From assembly GCA_013368315.1 (NCBI GenBank), contig JAACJM010000022.1:434001-498000 (forward strand): a stretch of DNA of 64,000 nucleotides, read 5' to 3'. Position numbers and translations under genes: made by a program. A model generated the notes under the pieces. It searched no databases. It was not told the origin of the DNA and saw nothing but the letters and a program-made list of their open reading frames with translations. Numbering within the stretch: the first letter of the stretch is position 1; each line of letters begins with the position of its first letter. Positions 32,021 through 44,243 of this stretch are shown one piece after another. This DNA comes from Tetrapyrgos nigripes (Eukaryota > Basidiomycota > Agaricomycetes > Agaricales > Campanellaceae).

Positions 32021-34379
32021 CTACACCTTCTCCGAGTCCCCGGTAGCAACAGCCCTCATGTGTCCCTCGGGCAAATTGTTGAGGAGATCTTCCTGAGCAT
32101 CCAAATGTCTGACCGAGAGCCAGAACAGTGCTCCTCCGATGCCAGCAAGGATGGCAACGACGGCATAGTTCCAGACGATAAGTGGGTCTTCAAGTAGTGC
32201 TGTAAAAGATAGAACTCAGTGAAAAGCCGTTGCTGACAGAAAAGTGGAGCTCTTACGCAAGAACGCTTCGGAAAGAGCTGCACCAAAGGCGCTGGTGAGC
32301 AGGAACATAGCCATGACAAGAGAACGCATGTTCTTGGGTGCCTTGGTGAAAGCGTACTCGAGACCAGTGATCGAAGCAAAGATTTCACTGAAACCTACTA
32401 AGACGTAGCTGTGCGTGTTTTCGTTAGGCTGGACGAGGGAAAGAGCAAGAGGTCAACTCACGATCCGGTCTGAATCCAGACGTTAAGAGGTGAGACCTCG
32501 TCACATTCGGTTGCATGGCCGCCACAAGGAGATGTCTGCCAGTGATGATACAGATATACATTTTAGAGAGATGGGCCAAAAAAAAAGTCGACGACTTGAC
32601 ATACCTCGTAGATATAATGCTGAACAACGGCGGCCCACACCATGGCAGCAGCACCAGTAAAGAAACCGGCAGTGACTCTCTTCAGTGCTGTGAAACGAAT
32701 CTTCTTTCTGACCAAGAAGGGATAGAACTGCAGAGAATGTCAATCAACACATCGTTCGAGAAAAATGCTGCAAATAAATCTTACAACGAAATCACAAAGC
32801 GGAATGAAGATGATCAAGCTGATTGGGTTTAAGTTTGACAAAACATCGTTCGGTACGCCATTTAAAGTCATCGTTGCAGCCTGCGAAGTCAGATTGTTGT
32901 TGAGTTGACCATAGCAAAGCCCTAAGCCCTAGGTTTCAACTGGAGCCCAATAGCCATGGTTGCAAACACTCACAGAAAAGCGGATACCAAACGAATACTG
33001 AGCAAGCTTTAAATCCACGCCTGACTTCGTCTACCCATTGATCGTCAAATGACATCCAGCGAGGTCGTTCTTGTTGCTTGCTTGGTTTAGCATTTTCCCA
33101 GAAGTCATCAGCTCTCATGTTTTTGTATAGCCGCACTGGGTTAGCAGACCAACGGCCCTTGGCGGCGAAAGTCCACAGACGGAAGGCAGTCGCGACGACG
33201 GAACCGGTGGGTGGCGTGCGGTTGTAGTTATTACGCCCGATCCACATAACGAAAGGACAGATCAAAAAGACCACAGTGGGAAGGGTGAACGCTAGATAGA
33301 AACCAACGTACTGAGTAATAGGTCAGCATTCGTTTCGTCTAAAGAGATCAAGTCATTACTTTTGCGGTATATGCCATCGTGAGCTGACCAACTAAGGATC
33401 CGATGTTTATGAAAAGGTAGAAGTACTGAATGGCATTTTAACTTCAGTAGTAGACCGGGGCTAAAAGGGAGCCTTCATACCAAGTACATCCTGGAGACAG
33501 TAAACGCAGGGTCCACAATAACTCTCTCGCCTTTGGCATTCGTCACGACGAAAAGTTTGCTGCGTTTGTACTGCTCGGCAACCAGAGTGGAGACGTTCGA
33601 TTTGAACATACCAGTACCTAAAGAACATACGGTCAGTATTGGAACCACTACACTCAACAAATCACATACCAAGACCAGTGACCAACATTCCGATAACGAA
33701 GCACGTCAAAGCATTATCGGAATGCTCAATGACACCAGGAACAGCAGAAACAATCAGGATGATATGGCCAACCAGAGCCACAGCGATAGCAACACAGATA
33801 GTGTTGTAACGCCCCCAGTAAGTGTCAGCAAGGTATCCACCAAGAATGGGAGTGACATATGCCCAGAATTGGTAGAAAGTCGTTAAGCCAGTGGAAGTTT
33901 GTTGTCCTCTTCCCAAGGCACCAGCTTGACCCTCAGCGCCGCCGGCACCGGTACGTGAGCCGTCAGGTAGTGATTGCTGGATGAAATTTGTGAAGACGAC
34001 GGAACAGCCGTAGTACTGAGAGGGAAACATTTCATGCCAACTCTTGATGGACAAATGGAAGTATATCACATACCGAAAAGCGTTCCGCCATTTCAACGAC
34101 ACAAATCACTGGCAAAAAGAAGAGGATGTAAAAATGAGCCGGATGGCAAGGAAAATCAAACAAAAGAAACGTACGATATGCAGGCCAGGGAATGGTGTCG
34201 GAGACCCTTCGAAGAGTAAGACGTTCCTCCTCAGTAGGAAACTCGAGACCATCGTGAACCCCATCTGCAACATGGCAGTCGTCCTCGCCAGAAGAGTCCA
34301 CTTCAAAATGCTGCTTCTTCACGTCAATCTCCCGATTAGTAGCCTCGTGAATGGCCGTATCTGTCTGCAAGCCAGGCAT
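32021..34379 (-). CDS. POT/PTR2 family proton-coupled oligopeptide transporter 2
   Basis: Exons run from ATG 34379 (MPGLQTDTAIHEATNREI) to the stop at 32021-32023 (...ATGDSEKV). It matches transporter 1 block for block: EFPTEEERLTLRRVSDTIPW, VEMAERFS, YQFWAYVTPILGGYLADTYW, MFKSNVSTLVAEQYKRSKL, WIGRNNYNRTPPTGSVVAT, RADDFWENAKPSKQ, and the C-terminal SVRHLDAQEDLLNNLPEG. Exon positions also look shared, so the pair arose by tandem duplication. No frameshift or stop was found. Different N-terminal acidic stretches and tails may give different trafficking or turnover; that is inference. Confidence 0.93.
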
Positions 34380-35199
34380 TGCGTGAGGTACTCAACGAAA
34401 CGTGAATTCGGAGCCAGAAGCTAAACCTAGCTGGACAGAGGGAAGCTCGTCGCAAAGACTTTGTAAGAGCTTTGAAAGTCCTAAAGACTGCACCCGTATC
34501 CCGTATTTATAGAGGCTGGGGTTTATCTGGGAGTAGGCGGCTGCCAAGACAGGGATAGACATGAAGGCACATGTGCATAACCTTGGGTCCAACGCGATTT
34601 CTTGGTCTGGGTCGCACAGCGCGCTTGTTCCTGAGTTTGCGCAGGAGTCTCCACAATACTATCCATATCATCTTATCTGGAAATGGGAGTGAACGGATCA
34701 TCGAGTCCTTGGCCTTTTTTTCATCATTATTGTGACAACATGTGGGCTCATTGTGGAGACTTGGCAGACTAAAAATGAACATTCTGGGCTCTAGTGGGAA
34801 GCTGGTAACTGGTTCAATGCAGTGAGTATTTCGTCGCTTCACGGAACCTCTGGAGTTTACAATGTGAGCATCGTGAACGAACCCCTATTGAGCAACTGTC
34901 ACAAACTCGTCTTGAATTAAGCTCAGAGACCTCTGCAGATTGGGTTTAGCACTCACTAGATGGAGCGAAGACAGGACTGACCAACATACTCCTCCGGGAG
35001 TGACCACTTTGCGGTAATCATTCGTCAAACTAGCGTCATACAACCAAGACCGTACGCAGCACCACACAAAACGAAATATGAATTGCTTTATATTTTGACC
35101 ATCGTTTGGAGTGCCTAACTCTATGAGACGGGTAGGAGCAACAAGGCTCACCGACACTATGCTCATCTCTCAATTCTATGCGCGAACCATGTCCAACTA
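34380..35199. other. Upstream region of transporter 2, no gene seen
   Basis: No coding exon recognised on either strand. Short frames on the minus strand (34507-34842, 34885-35166) lack family features. Confidence 0.5.
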
Positions 35200-35585
35200 T
35201 CATGACGAGCCCACCAACTGAGCAACCTTGCTTTCTACTTCGCTCGCAGACAGATTTTCCAGTTCGACGTGTTTCTCGATGCCTCGCTCTAGGAAATGGT
35301 GACATATTAAGACCAACACTTTCATCCAAAATTTGCGACATACCAAAGCGTGCAAAGATACGAGCAGGTGTTCCATCAGCCTCCCTGACTAGTACAGGCA
35401 AGTCAGGGTTTAAGTCCTTGATGGTAGCATATCTGTTCAGGATGAACTGTCTGTGGCGAGTTATGAGAATCTGTAATGAGTGATTGGGGGTGTTCTGACC
35501 GTGTACCAGCAGACTGAGGACCTGTCTGAGAGCAGAGGATGCGGAGCTCGCGGATGGCGGGGGAAAAGGCCTTTGTAAATGACAT
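35200..35585 (-). CDS. NDUFA2: NADH:ubiquinone oxidoreductase subunit A2 (B8, complex I)
   Basis: Three exons: ATG at 35583-35585, introns GTCAGA..CACAG and GTATGT..CCTAG, stop TGA 35200-35202. The joined product is about 92 aa, the usual size: MSFTKAFSPAIRELRILCSQ...SAGTRQFILNRYATIKDLNPDLPVLVREADGTPARIF...ERGIEKHVELENLSASEVES. The IRELR..LC...S...R.FI...Y..IK..NP.LP.LVRE core is the thioredoxin-fold accessory subunit of mitochondrial complex I. A longer open frame over the same region continues through both introns and should not be used. It is head-to-head with the RGS gene. Confidence 0.92.
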
Positions 35586-35691
35586 GGCTGCTGGCTGAAA
35601 CGAACAAGCGTTGATTCGAGCTTCAATCGCTTACATAATCATCAACGGTTGCCTTTTGAACCTCCTCCTCGCCCCATGGACGGTCAGCACG
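35586..35691. promoter_or_regulatory. Shared divergent promoter, NDUFA2 / RAX1-like
   Basis: Only 106 bp separate the two start codons on opposite strands, so both promoters must lie in or overlap this interval. No clear TATA box is seen. Confidence 0.6.
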
Positions 35692-37002
35692 ATGAGCTCT
35701 CCTTCAGCCGGGAAAACAGGTTGCCATCCTTCACAGAAGTACTCTCCAGGAGAACCAGGCCCCCAGTGGATCTCTTCATGTTTTAGTGAGCACCTTTCCA
35801 AAACTTTTCAGTCACTTTCTGCTGACCGTGAAACCAGCCTCTTTCTCCAACGAGAAGGTGCAGAAGACATCTTGGATTTCTGGCTAGATGTCCAGCAGCA
35901 TGAAAATCTGTGTCGGGCCTATTTCAAGGACGTTCGCAAATCGGGTCGTACCATTAAGGAAGATTGGCCGCAGTATTGGGATTATGCTCGGAGGAGAGGG
36001 TCAATATACGGGACGGTCGTGGGTCTCAATCCTGAGGTTGCGGGAACCAAGCGCAGTACTGCCAGCACGGGCGAATTGCTCAGCGAACAGGACAAGAGAA
36101 ATCTCGCTGATGAGAAACCTCGCTCCCCGTCCCCAAGGGCTACGCCAGGCATGTCCGACCGTACTCAAGTCGCCTCCACCTCACCCAATGATCCCATACA
36201 ACGCTCCACGACACCATTTTCTCTTTCTGGTCGCACACCGACGTTGTTCAATCTGAAGCGTGCTTCTCGTGCCCCAACTATCATCCCACGTTCTTCTGCG
36301 ATCACTCGTCAGGACCTTATTGCTTCCGCAGAGCGTATCTACTTTCGCTACCTCTCCCCAGCAGCGAACACGGTCAACTCCCAAGAAAACCACGAAATTT
36401 ACCTTCCACCTTCCCTCCGCATCCATTCCTTCCCTCTCAGTTCTGCTCATGAACCTAAAACGCAGTCTGAACTCGCTGTTTTAGCGCAGATACCAGACAT
36501 GTTTCACGCTCAGAAGGAGTACTGTTTCCGTGCAATGGAACAGGATGCCTTTCCCCGTTTCCTTAGAGCCAAAGCGTTTGGCAACCTCACTCCTGTCTCA
36601 TCTCTAGTCAGACTGATCCTCGGTCTGTTGATTTTGTGGATTGGGCTGGCTGCTGCCTTTTCGCTGGTGTTCTTGGATGTAAAGCCCAAGTCCAAACGAT
36701 TCTTCGTGAGTTTTCTGTTGGTGGTTTCTGTCCAACTCGTGCTGACAAGCTTTAATGATATTTAGCTTTTCATACCCTTTACATTTGCCATTCTCTTCCT
36801 CATATCGCACCAATATGAACTTGACCCCATCCTTGTGTTCTTCGGCCAATCAGAAACCACGCCATTCCGGACACTGACCATTAGGGAACCATACGTAAAA
36901 AAGCTTCTCCTCGGCCGTGCAATCTGGGTCACAGTCCTGGTTGCAGTATTTGTGACAGCGTTGACTTTACTTTTCTGGGCCGTTCCTGGACATCGACTAT
37001 AG
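35692..37002 (+). CDS. RGS-domain membrane protein, RAX1-like
   Basis: Two exons, 35692-36705 and 36766-37002 (about 416 aa). The N-terminal half is an RGS domain split by a long Ser/Pro-rich insertion: FSEHLSKTFQSLSADRETSL...EDILDFWLDVQQHENLCRAY, later SAERIYFRYLSP, FHAQKEYCFRAMEQDAFPRFLRAK. The C-terminal half has membrane helices (LVRLILGLLILWIGLAAAF, LFIPFTFAILFLI, AIWVTVLVAVFVTALTLLF). This RGS plus 3-4 helix layout is that of Rax1, a cell-polarity and bud-site landmark protein in yeast. The role in this fungus (hyphal polarity or G-protein control) is inferred. The start MSSPSAGK was chosen because the frame upstream lacks another ATG. Confidence 0.82.
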
Positions 37003-39092
37003 TGCAGGTGCAACGTGGGTTCAGTACTCAGTGTGGATATATTGGGTACTGAGCATGTATACGTCTTTTCATCGTGCTGGCGACGGGCGAGAGGTTAACG
37101 GCATGTTCTGGGCTAGTGCCCGCTCTTCTCGAACCGCACTGGACTTGATTTAAACCCAGTCGGTTCAGACTTTTTGGTTTCTGGTCTTCTCTTTGGACTT
37201 CTGTTACGACCTGGCACGAATATTGGTATCGTTTAATCTTATGTCTCTACTTTACTTCGTTTCAATTCATCGCCCATTCATCCTATACTTGCATCATTAC
37301 CAGCGCTTTGTGCCTCGCCTTGTAGAGGATACCAGGATACCCCTACCTTCTAATCTTATATCAATCACACAAGTCCAACAAGAGCTACCTTCACATTCCT
37401 TTGATTGACTCTCATTTCACGTTACTATCTTTTGTAAATAGTAGTTACCGCCTTCTTCAAGTTTTATGTATCCATGCCATTTATTTCTTCTTTTCTATTT
37501 CCTCTTTCCTCACCAACGCGCACGGGTTGGTTACGTTGGGTTGTTTTATTTCACTTTGGATGCTCCCCAAAGTCCCGATATCTGCTGGTGATCTGCATGT
37601 CAGCAACCCCTTACTACTTAGTAGTGGTCTGCCGTGAACTAGAATATCTCACCGGGATAACGACTGATAATGAACATACTACAGGTTGCATACGGGTACT
37701 ATATATTGACAGTCGTGAGGGCCGACGGCCCGACACATCTTCCCGAGTTGTCATGTTGACGTCGCCATCTTTTTCCTTCATCCTTCCGGTGCAATTCCGC
37801 ATCAAGGCACAAGGCAGGGTGCTCCATCAGGGCATAGAGAAGTCGACAGTCGACAAAAGTTGATCGGCATGATTTTCGGACCTCAATCAAACCTCGTATT
37901 CATGGCAGCCCTAGCCGAACTCATGGATCACTGGAGAGTCAAAGAGAGTCAATCAGGCCAAGGCGCTTCTGCCTAAATTTACATCGCTACTAAGTATGAA
38001 CAGAGATAGTACAATTATCTCGACGGCGTCAAACAACTCCAAGACATGTTACAATGTGAGGCGTACGGCCTGGCAGATACCGACACCGAGATCATCATCT
38101 GATAGACTGATATTCGAATGACCCAATGTTTTCGGGCTGCGATTGACCGGCGAAGACATGTGTAGAAGGGTTTATCACTTGATTGCTATATACGGGTGGC
38201 CACGGTAGCAGTGAGTTGGACCCACAGCGAAGGCAGATGAAGATTTTTACTTGGATGAGGCTCACTCCCCATTTCCCTGCTTGTAGTTCCATTGGTATTA
38301 TATTATCTAGCTGGCCAAAAATTCCGGACAGGACCAGGCCCGCAGAAACCATCCTCGGCAAGTATCATCCTCGGACAGGTCTGTCTAGCCTCGGGCCTTC
38401 GGTGCTAGCGGTGCTAGCGGTAAGACCCTGCCTATCCGCGATGCGTTCTGCAGGTGCTATTCTGTGCTATTCCCCTTCTATCTCTGCAAATGTCAGATTG
38501 CTGGATATGACAGATAGACGCAATGACAACTTGAAGACTGGCTGCATGCAGATGCTACTTCGTTTCCGATTTTCCGTGTCCATTTCAGCCACACTCGTCC
38601 ATTCAAAACACACACACTGAGTCAAGCGTGGCCCATGAAGCCCAGTCTCTCTCAAGTGGACTTGACATGTATAGTGGAGTGGAATTGTTTTTATTCTAGA
38701 TCATCATTTTCCTTCATTTGACATTAATCAGTTTGCCAAGCGTACTTGGACTGAGACTCGGACGAGCTCGTTTCTAATTTGAGGCGGTTTTTGTCACGAT
38801 AGTTCGTACTATGAAGCTAAGAGACGAGAGGTCGAGAGGTGCTCTGAAATAAGAGCCAATGTAGTGGATATTTCGCCACATGTTATACGCAGCCACTTAT
38901 AAGAGTAATAGATTACCACGGTATGGCAAGTAGAACATGCATGTACAGTGACAGAGTTTCCGCATTCTGCGTGGGACGGTGTGTTTTCGATCAGGGTCCA
39001 TCAGATGCGCTGCATTATATAGAGTATGTAAGACTGTCCGACCTCTAGAGACACTTGTAGATCTTTCTTCCCCTTCTCTCTAACGTTCAGAT
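37003..39092. other. Long intergenic region, no gene seen
   Basis: Two kilobases without a recognisable exon. Short frames of 60-145 codons occur on both strands but lack family features or consistent splice structure. Confidence 0.5.
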
Positions 39093-40972
39093 ATGCCTGG
39101 ACATATCATCAACACTCAAAAAGCCCTGGTCTCCTTGAAGATACTTGTTGTCGGGGGAAATATCTGTGGCTTAGCAGCGGCTTATACTTTGCAAAAGGTC
39201 GGTAATTCTTGTCTTGGTTGGTTTAAGGTCTAAAACGGGATAAAGGCAGGTCACAGTGTGATCGTCTTGGAGCAGGGGGATGGGAAGGAGCGGGTGAGTG
39301 ATAGAATTATTTCGCCGGGTTCAACTTTAATTTGTTCTGCAGAGTTCTGGAGGCTTACGGTGATAATCCTCGGTCCTACAGCAAGCTTTCTGCCATTAAA
39401 CATATCCCCTCAGGTCTCCACCTAATATGACTCGTGTTTTGACGCGATGGGGCCTGCAACCGTATCTCTCCAAGTATGCTGAGCGGTGTACACAATTCTC
39501 GTTCATGCAAGGTTGGGATCTTGATTCTACCGTTGAGGCAGACATAACCCTCGTCTCTAGGTGAAACAGGCGAGCAAATTGGGCTCATGAAATTACATGA
39601 GGAGTTCTTGAAAGATTTGCTGGCGGATTTCATGTTCATCCAAGTGAGTATTGCAAAATATTAATGGCGCGCAGTCAGTTAAGACCTCTTCTGTTTTCAG
39701 CATGGCGATCTTCTATCAATACTACTGGACCTCTGTCTTCGTGAAGGAGTACAGCTTCGTTATAACTCCAAGGTCATCAAAATAGCTACTTCGCCAGCCT
39801 CAGTGACTCTGGAGAGTGGAGAAACATTAAGTGGAGATCTTGTTGTCGGTGCTGATGGACAGCGCAGCCTCGCTCGGGAAGTGGTATTAGGGAAGGTGCT
39901 GAAGGAGGAGCCAACTGATCAATTGTGTTTAACATTTTCCATACCAACGGACTTGATGCGAAATGATGAAGACCTGCAGCATCTCACTGAGCTTTCCGAT
40001 GTGAGTGATAAGTCTTTTGATGTCCGAAGTCTTTATGCTCATTGCCATCATTTGATTGCAGTGGTCGATTTGGCTGGGTGACAGTTATTTATTCCATGGA
40101 AGTCTCGTCGTAAGTCTTTCAACGGGCGGTCTGTTTCAGAGGTGGATTCTCAACAGTTGTTTGCAGAGCGGTCAGCGGCGCTATAGCATACTCCTCAGTT
40201 TCTCTGTGGACGAGGACCTATCAGAATATCTAGAAAATTGGACCAATCATTACCCTGTAGACCACTTTAACTTGGACTATGATCGCTTTGAGCCACGGTC
40301 CGTAAAATGCTTTCTTGACCCAATCAACGGCCCAGCTTACAATTTCTTCATATACAGCGTCGTTAAGCTTCTACAAATGGCTAAATATGTAACTCCAACC
40401 TCACACATGCGGCGCCCATTAATAAAAAGTGTGGTCGACGATCTTGATAAGGTTGTGCTCGTTGGAGAAGCAGCGCATCCCTTAATGGTTTGTTCAAGTC
40501 CATCGTATGCGCCATTCCCATACTCATCCATTTGCAGCCACAAGGTGTCCACCCGACAGCGATGTGTCTAGAAGATGCTGAAGTCCTCGGAACACTCTTC
40601 TCTCGAGTGAATAGCACTGAAGACATCCCTCGTCTACTTGCGGGTTACGAAGAGATCCGATTATCACGGTTACACGCATCGGTGGACTGGGAGTATCGCA
40701 AGCGTCGCATGCTCACGTTACCCAAAGGTGTAGAACAACAAATGCGGGACGATAAAATCCGGTGGGGAACAGAATATGAACATTGGGATCACATGAACGA
40801 GGTCAGCTTTAGGGAGATCTGGGGAGATGAAGTCGATTTTTATGTGTATGACGCGACGGAGAAGGCAGAGGATTGGTACATCAAGTGGGGGCGACTCATG
40901 TCGCAACCGAACCGAGCCAGTATAACTATACCACCCACACCGACAGTCGAGGTGTCGATATCGGCTCATTAG
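39093..40972 (+). CDS. FAD-dependent monooxygenase, salicylate-hydroxylase type
   Basis: About ten exons from ATG 39093 to TAG 40970-40972, all junctions in frame. N-terminal dinucleotide fold: LKILVVGGNICGLAAAYTLQ, then AGHSVIVLEQ. The substrate-domain lead-in is SPPNMTRVLTRWGLQPYL. The middle motif LVVGADGQRSLAREVV matches the family DG motif. The third motif reads KVVLVGEAAHPL and is followed by PQGVHPTAMCLEDAEVLG. Family members use NAD(P)H and O2 to hydroxylate small aromatics or polyketides. Two cofactor motifs deviate: the GxGxxG loop reads GGNICG (Asn for the middle Gly) and the GD motif reads GE. It has no signal peptide or membrane anchor. Confidence 0.85.
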
Positions 40973-41448
40973 GATCTAGTTTGGGTGACTTGTCCGGATT
41001 TCTTTTGCTCGTGTATCTTAGTGGTCTGCATTCTTTATCCTTATGATGTTGTGTATCCTGATTTGATTTATGGATTGTACATAGTGTATCTACTTATTTC
41101 TCGCAAACCTGTTTTATGCTAGTGGCGTTCTCATGTTTCTGATTGAGCATTCCAAGTACAATTCCTGCAGTCACTCCGAGTCGGAGATCGTATGGATCAC
41201 TGAAGACTTCCCAAAACGTACTAGCCTTTTTGCTTCATGTACAAATGGACAGTGTTATCCACTCATGATCGACGGTCAGGCGTACGTATGGTTGACTGAT
41301 CATGAGGGGTAGGATGTAGAATGGTGTAATATCCAATGTGGACGACGAGATATCAGAAACCTCTACGGGAACTGGGCAGCGAGCTCGTATTCCGAAAAAG
41401 GCACGGCTCATTCGCTGACGTCGCTTGTTGTTCAGTGAAGCTACAGCG
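40973..41448. other. 3' flank of the monooxygenase, no gene seen
   Basis: No coding exon recognised. Confidence 0.45.
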
Positions 41449-41968
41449 CAAGAGGCCCCAGATCCTGCATCGGGCCACGAGCGAGAACTGATCCGGTCAG
41501 TGGTGCCGCTGATGCCGCAGACCACATCAGGGAAACTTGAATGCTCAGAGGCATCTTCATGCAAAAGGAGCGTAATTATGCATACCTTGTGCAGACTGAT
41601 GTATAGCTATGCACCTATTGAATCCTCATGCACAATGTTGAATAAAAGATGCACAATGTTGTCTCAAAAAGTCATGAAATGTGCTCACAGTAGGATGGTC
41701 AAAATCTGCCTGAATCATGGGCAGATGACGCGTCATATATCGTTGCACCGAGTAGGCTGCACAAGGATAAAAGAAGGAAAAAACAATAGTATTAGTACTA
41801 CACGTATATGTAAATAAGTCTGAATATAACGCAGTTGCAAATCACAAACAGTGGGAGGAAGAAAGACGAACGAGCGGATACGACGCGTCATCTGGTCTGC
41901 GGCATCAGCGGCACCACTGACGGGATCAGTTCTCGCTTGTGGCCCGATGCAGGATCTGGGGCCTCTTG
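41449..41968. repeat. Inverted repeat, 76-bp arms, 368-bp spacer
   Basis: 41449-41524 and 41893-41968 are reverse complements with only two mismatches by eye. The arms contain GGCCCCAGATCCTGCATCGG and GTGGTGCCGCTGATGCCGCA. Short frames seen on opposite strands in the two arms read the same peptide, which is a consequence of the repeat. This may be a foldback or MITE-like element, or the two ends of a small DNA transposon; no target duplication was identified. Confidence 0.8.
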
Positions 41969-42263
41969 CCACAGCGCAAGGCCGTTGGCAGTCATTATGC
42001 CACTATGGTGCTTTGATTCAGAAGGTTCTTATACCTGAAGAATCAATTGACGACCAGCTGCTTGAGAAAATTTCAAACCATATACTCTCCCAGAAACACA
42101 GTTTAAAGATGTCGCCCACAAATTCACTCGAGTACGCGCAAAGCTATTCATTTTCATTCCTTTCTTGGTTGAAAAGGTCCCAGATATTGTATTTGAGGAA
42201 CGCCAAAGTGGGTATACGGATACAGTGTTTTGAACGAAACGTCGGAGGTATTTAGATGATAAA

Positions 42264-42896
42264 TTATACAACAAGCGCAACGAAAGCGGCGCTGATGATT
42301 CCAGCACAGAGGTTGACACCGGTAGAGAGAGCGCCATTTGAAGAGTTGTCTGAAGTACTAGATAAAAAATGGAAAGAGTCAGAAAGAGCGACGTTGGGAG
42401 TGGAGCGTTTTTGAACCTCGAAGAACCTGCTGATTCGGTAGTTGTAGCAGGGGATGTACCCGTAGATGAGGCACTGCTAGAGGTATCGGTAGCGGAAAGA
42501 GTGGGAGTGCTAGTTAATGTTACACCCTAGAAGACTATTTTAGCATGCTGTAACCAGAATACACCTGTGTGGTACTCACGACAAGTGCACATAATTGCTG
42601 GGCTCCCGAGAGGGCGGCCTGAAGATCATTCCCGGAGCAGGAGCTCTCGATGCACTGAGTCGTACTGTCGATGAAAGCCTGGTTTCGGCAGAGACAGTCG
42701 TTATCGCTTCGAACGCAGTTCCCGGTGTCTGCTGTGGAAATACAAGTGAAAGCACAATCTGTTCACAATGGTCAGCCAAACGCTTTGTGTCAAGTCTGAC
42801 TAACTCACCAGGAAGCCCCGATTGTCGCCGCGAGACCGAACTCGCAGAAGTGAGCGAAATAAGGGCAGCCGACAAGAAGAGACCGGTGAAACGCAT
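42264..42896 (-). CDS. Secreted CFEM-domain protein, probably GPI-anchored
   Basis: Four exons from ATG 42896. A signal peptide (MRFTGLFLSAALISLTSAS) is followed by RRQSGLP and one CFEM domain with all eight cysteines in order: DCAFTC, GNC, DCLC, QC, SC, LC. Asp at NDCLC is the residue used for haem-iron contact in characterised CFEM proteins. Then comes a Ser/Thr-rich stalk (TPTLSATDTSSSASSTGTSP) and a typical GPI signal: small residues (SSNGALST) and a hydrophobic end (AGIISAAFVALVV). The last acceptor chosen (..CTTCAG) restores this ending; the alternative one base-set upstream gives a non-hydrophobic tail. Such proteins sit on the cell wall or membrane and act in haem/iron uptake, adhesion or host interaction. 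Confidence 0.87.
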
Positions 42897-43652
42897 TTTT
42901 TCTTTGCCAAACGAGTGTGGGTTGGATGTGCGAGACCAAGGAAGTGGTGGGGTGCCTAGAAGCTTGTGCAGTCTTTATCGAGCTGGTCATGATTGCAAAA
43001 ATCCCAGGAAACTGAATGCATAAAGACGGGACCCACAGTTCCCAGCGCTAAGAGGACAGCAGGGAAATTGAAATGAACCAGGGGTATCAGAAGCTGATAA
43101 CATCGGGCATCGATTGCCATTCTTGAACACAAACTAGCATCCAATTTCGGAAACGCCTAGGAACTGCCGATTACGCGTGCCAAACGTGGATACTTGGGGG
43201 TTCGCAAGATTGCATGGAATAGTGGAGGATGTTTGAGGACGATGGTTTGAGGACAGAATGGACAATAGCTCGCAACAATGCCCACGTTCAATCTGAGGTC
43301 GGAGATGAGAGCATAAGGTCTGGAGATGGCTTCCCAGAATCCAACAGCTGCAGTTTGTTGGAGTTCTCCAATGTCTCTGTAGTTGGTAACAGAAGTTTGC
43401 GCTTCCCATCGACGCTAGGGAGGGGAAGAACGTGAGATTGACCGATACCTACTCTACTTGAGTGTTTGACTTATAATTATGGTCATAGACTATCCAGACC
43501 CCAGACCTACAGGTCTAGAGACTAGGAGCCTGGACAGCATCATTGTTTGTCTCTATTATGCAACAGTTTCTCATCAGCTGTACAGTTTTGACACAGCCAT
43601 CGACACTTCCCTCCCAACATAACTTTCATCGTCCCGTCATCCTCAAGACTCA
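42897..43652. other. Divergent upstream region, no gene seen
   Basis: Lies between the CFEM gene (minus) and eL31 (plus). A near-palindrome around AGACCTACAGGTCT is at about 43503-43516. No exon recognised. Confidence 0.45.
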
Positions 43653-44243
43653 ATGGTGCGTCTATTGCGCTTATCTTTCTCGAGACAATACTAATTGCTT
43701 TGCCAGGCCTCTGCACAAAAGAAGAAGGTCAACTCATTGCTTTCTCAACGGAAACACTCGTATTAACATGTAGAATCAGACCGGAGGCAAGACCCGCTCC
43801 GCCCTCCAAGATGTTGTGACTCGGGAGTACACTATCCACCTCCACAAGCGTGTGCATGGTCGTTCCTTCAAGAAGCGGGCTCCTTGGGCAGTAAAATCAG
43901 TTTTAGAATTTGCTCGCAAGGCAATGGGTACATCAGATGTGAGGATCGACCCCAAACTTAACCAGGCCTTGTGGGCACAAGGTATCAAAACCGTTCCTCA
44001 CAGACTGAGGGTGAAGCTTGAGAGTGAGTGATTTGCTGGTATTGCTTTGATATATTCTTAATGTCGATTCTTTATTCAGGAAAACGAAGCGATGATGAAA
44101 ACGCGAAGGAAAAATTGTTCACATACGCTTCCCATGTACCCGTGACGTCCTTCAAGGTGCGTGGAATCATCCATCGATTTAGGTGCCCGAATAACATGCT
44201 CTCTTTCTAGGGACTCCAAACCGTCGTCGTCGATGCAGAGTAG
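43653..44243 (+). CDS. RPL31: 60S ribosomal protein eL31
   Basis: Exon 1 is only the ATG (43653-43655) before a GTGCGT donor. The following exons encode ASAQKKK, then [80 protein letters not shown] and the end [17 protein letters not shown] (TAG 44241-44243). This is a full-length eL31 of about 120 aa, a structural protein near the exit tunnel of the large ribosomal subunit. High intron density near the start codon is usual for fungal ribosomal protein genes. Confidence 0.96.

Noticed and set aside
35036..35626. 196-codon minus-strand frame as the gene
   Set aside because: It runs through two introns of NDUFA2; splicing restores the conserved subunit with the normal length.
41235..42038. Similar peptides (VCGISGTTD...) on opposite strands as a protein family
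   Set aside because: They are produced by the two arms of the inverted repeat.
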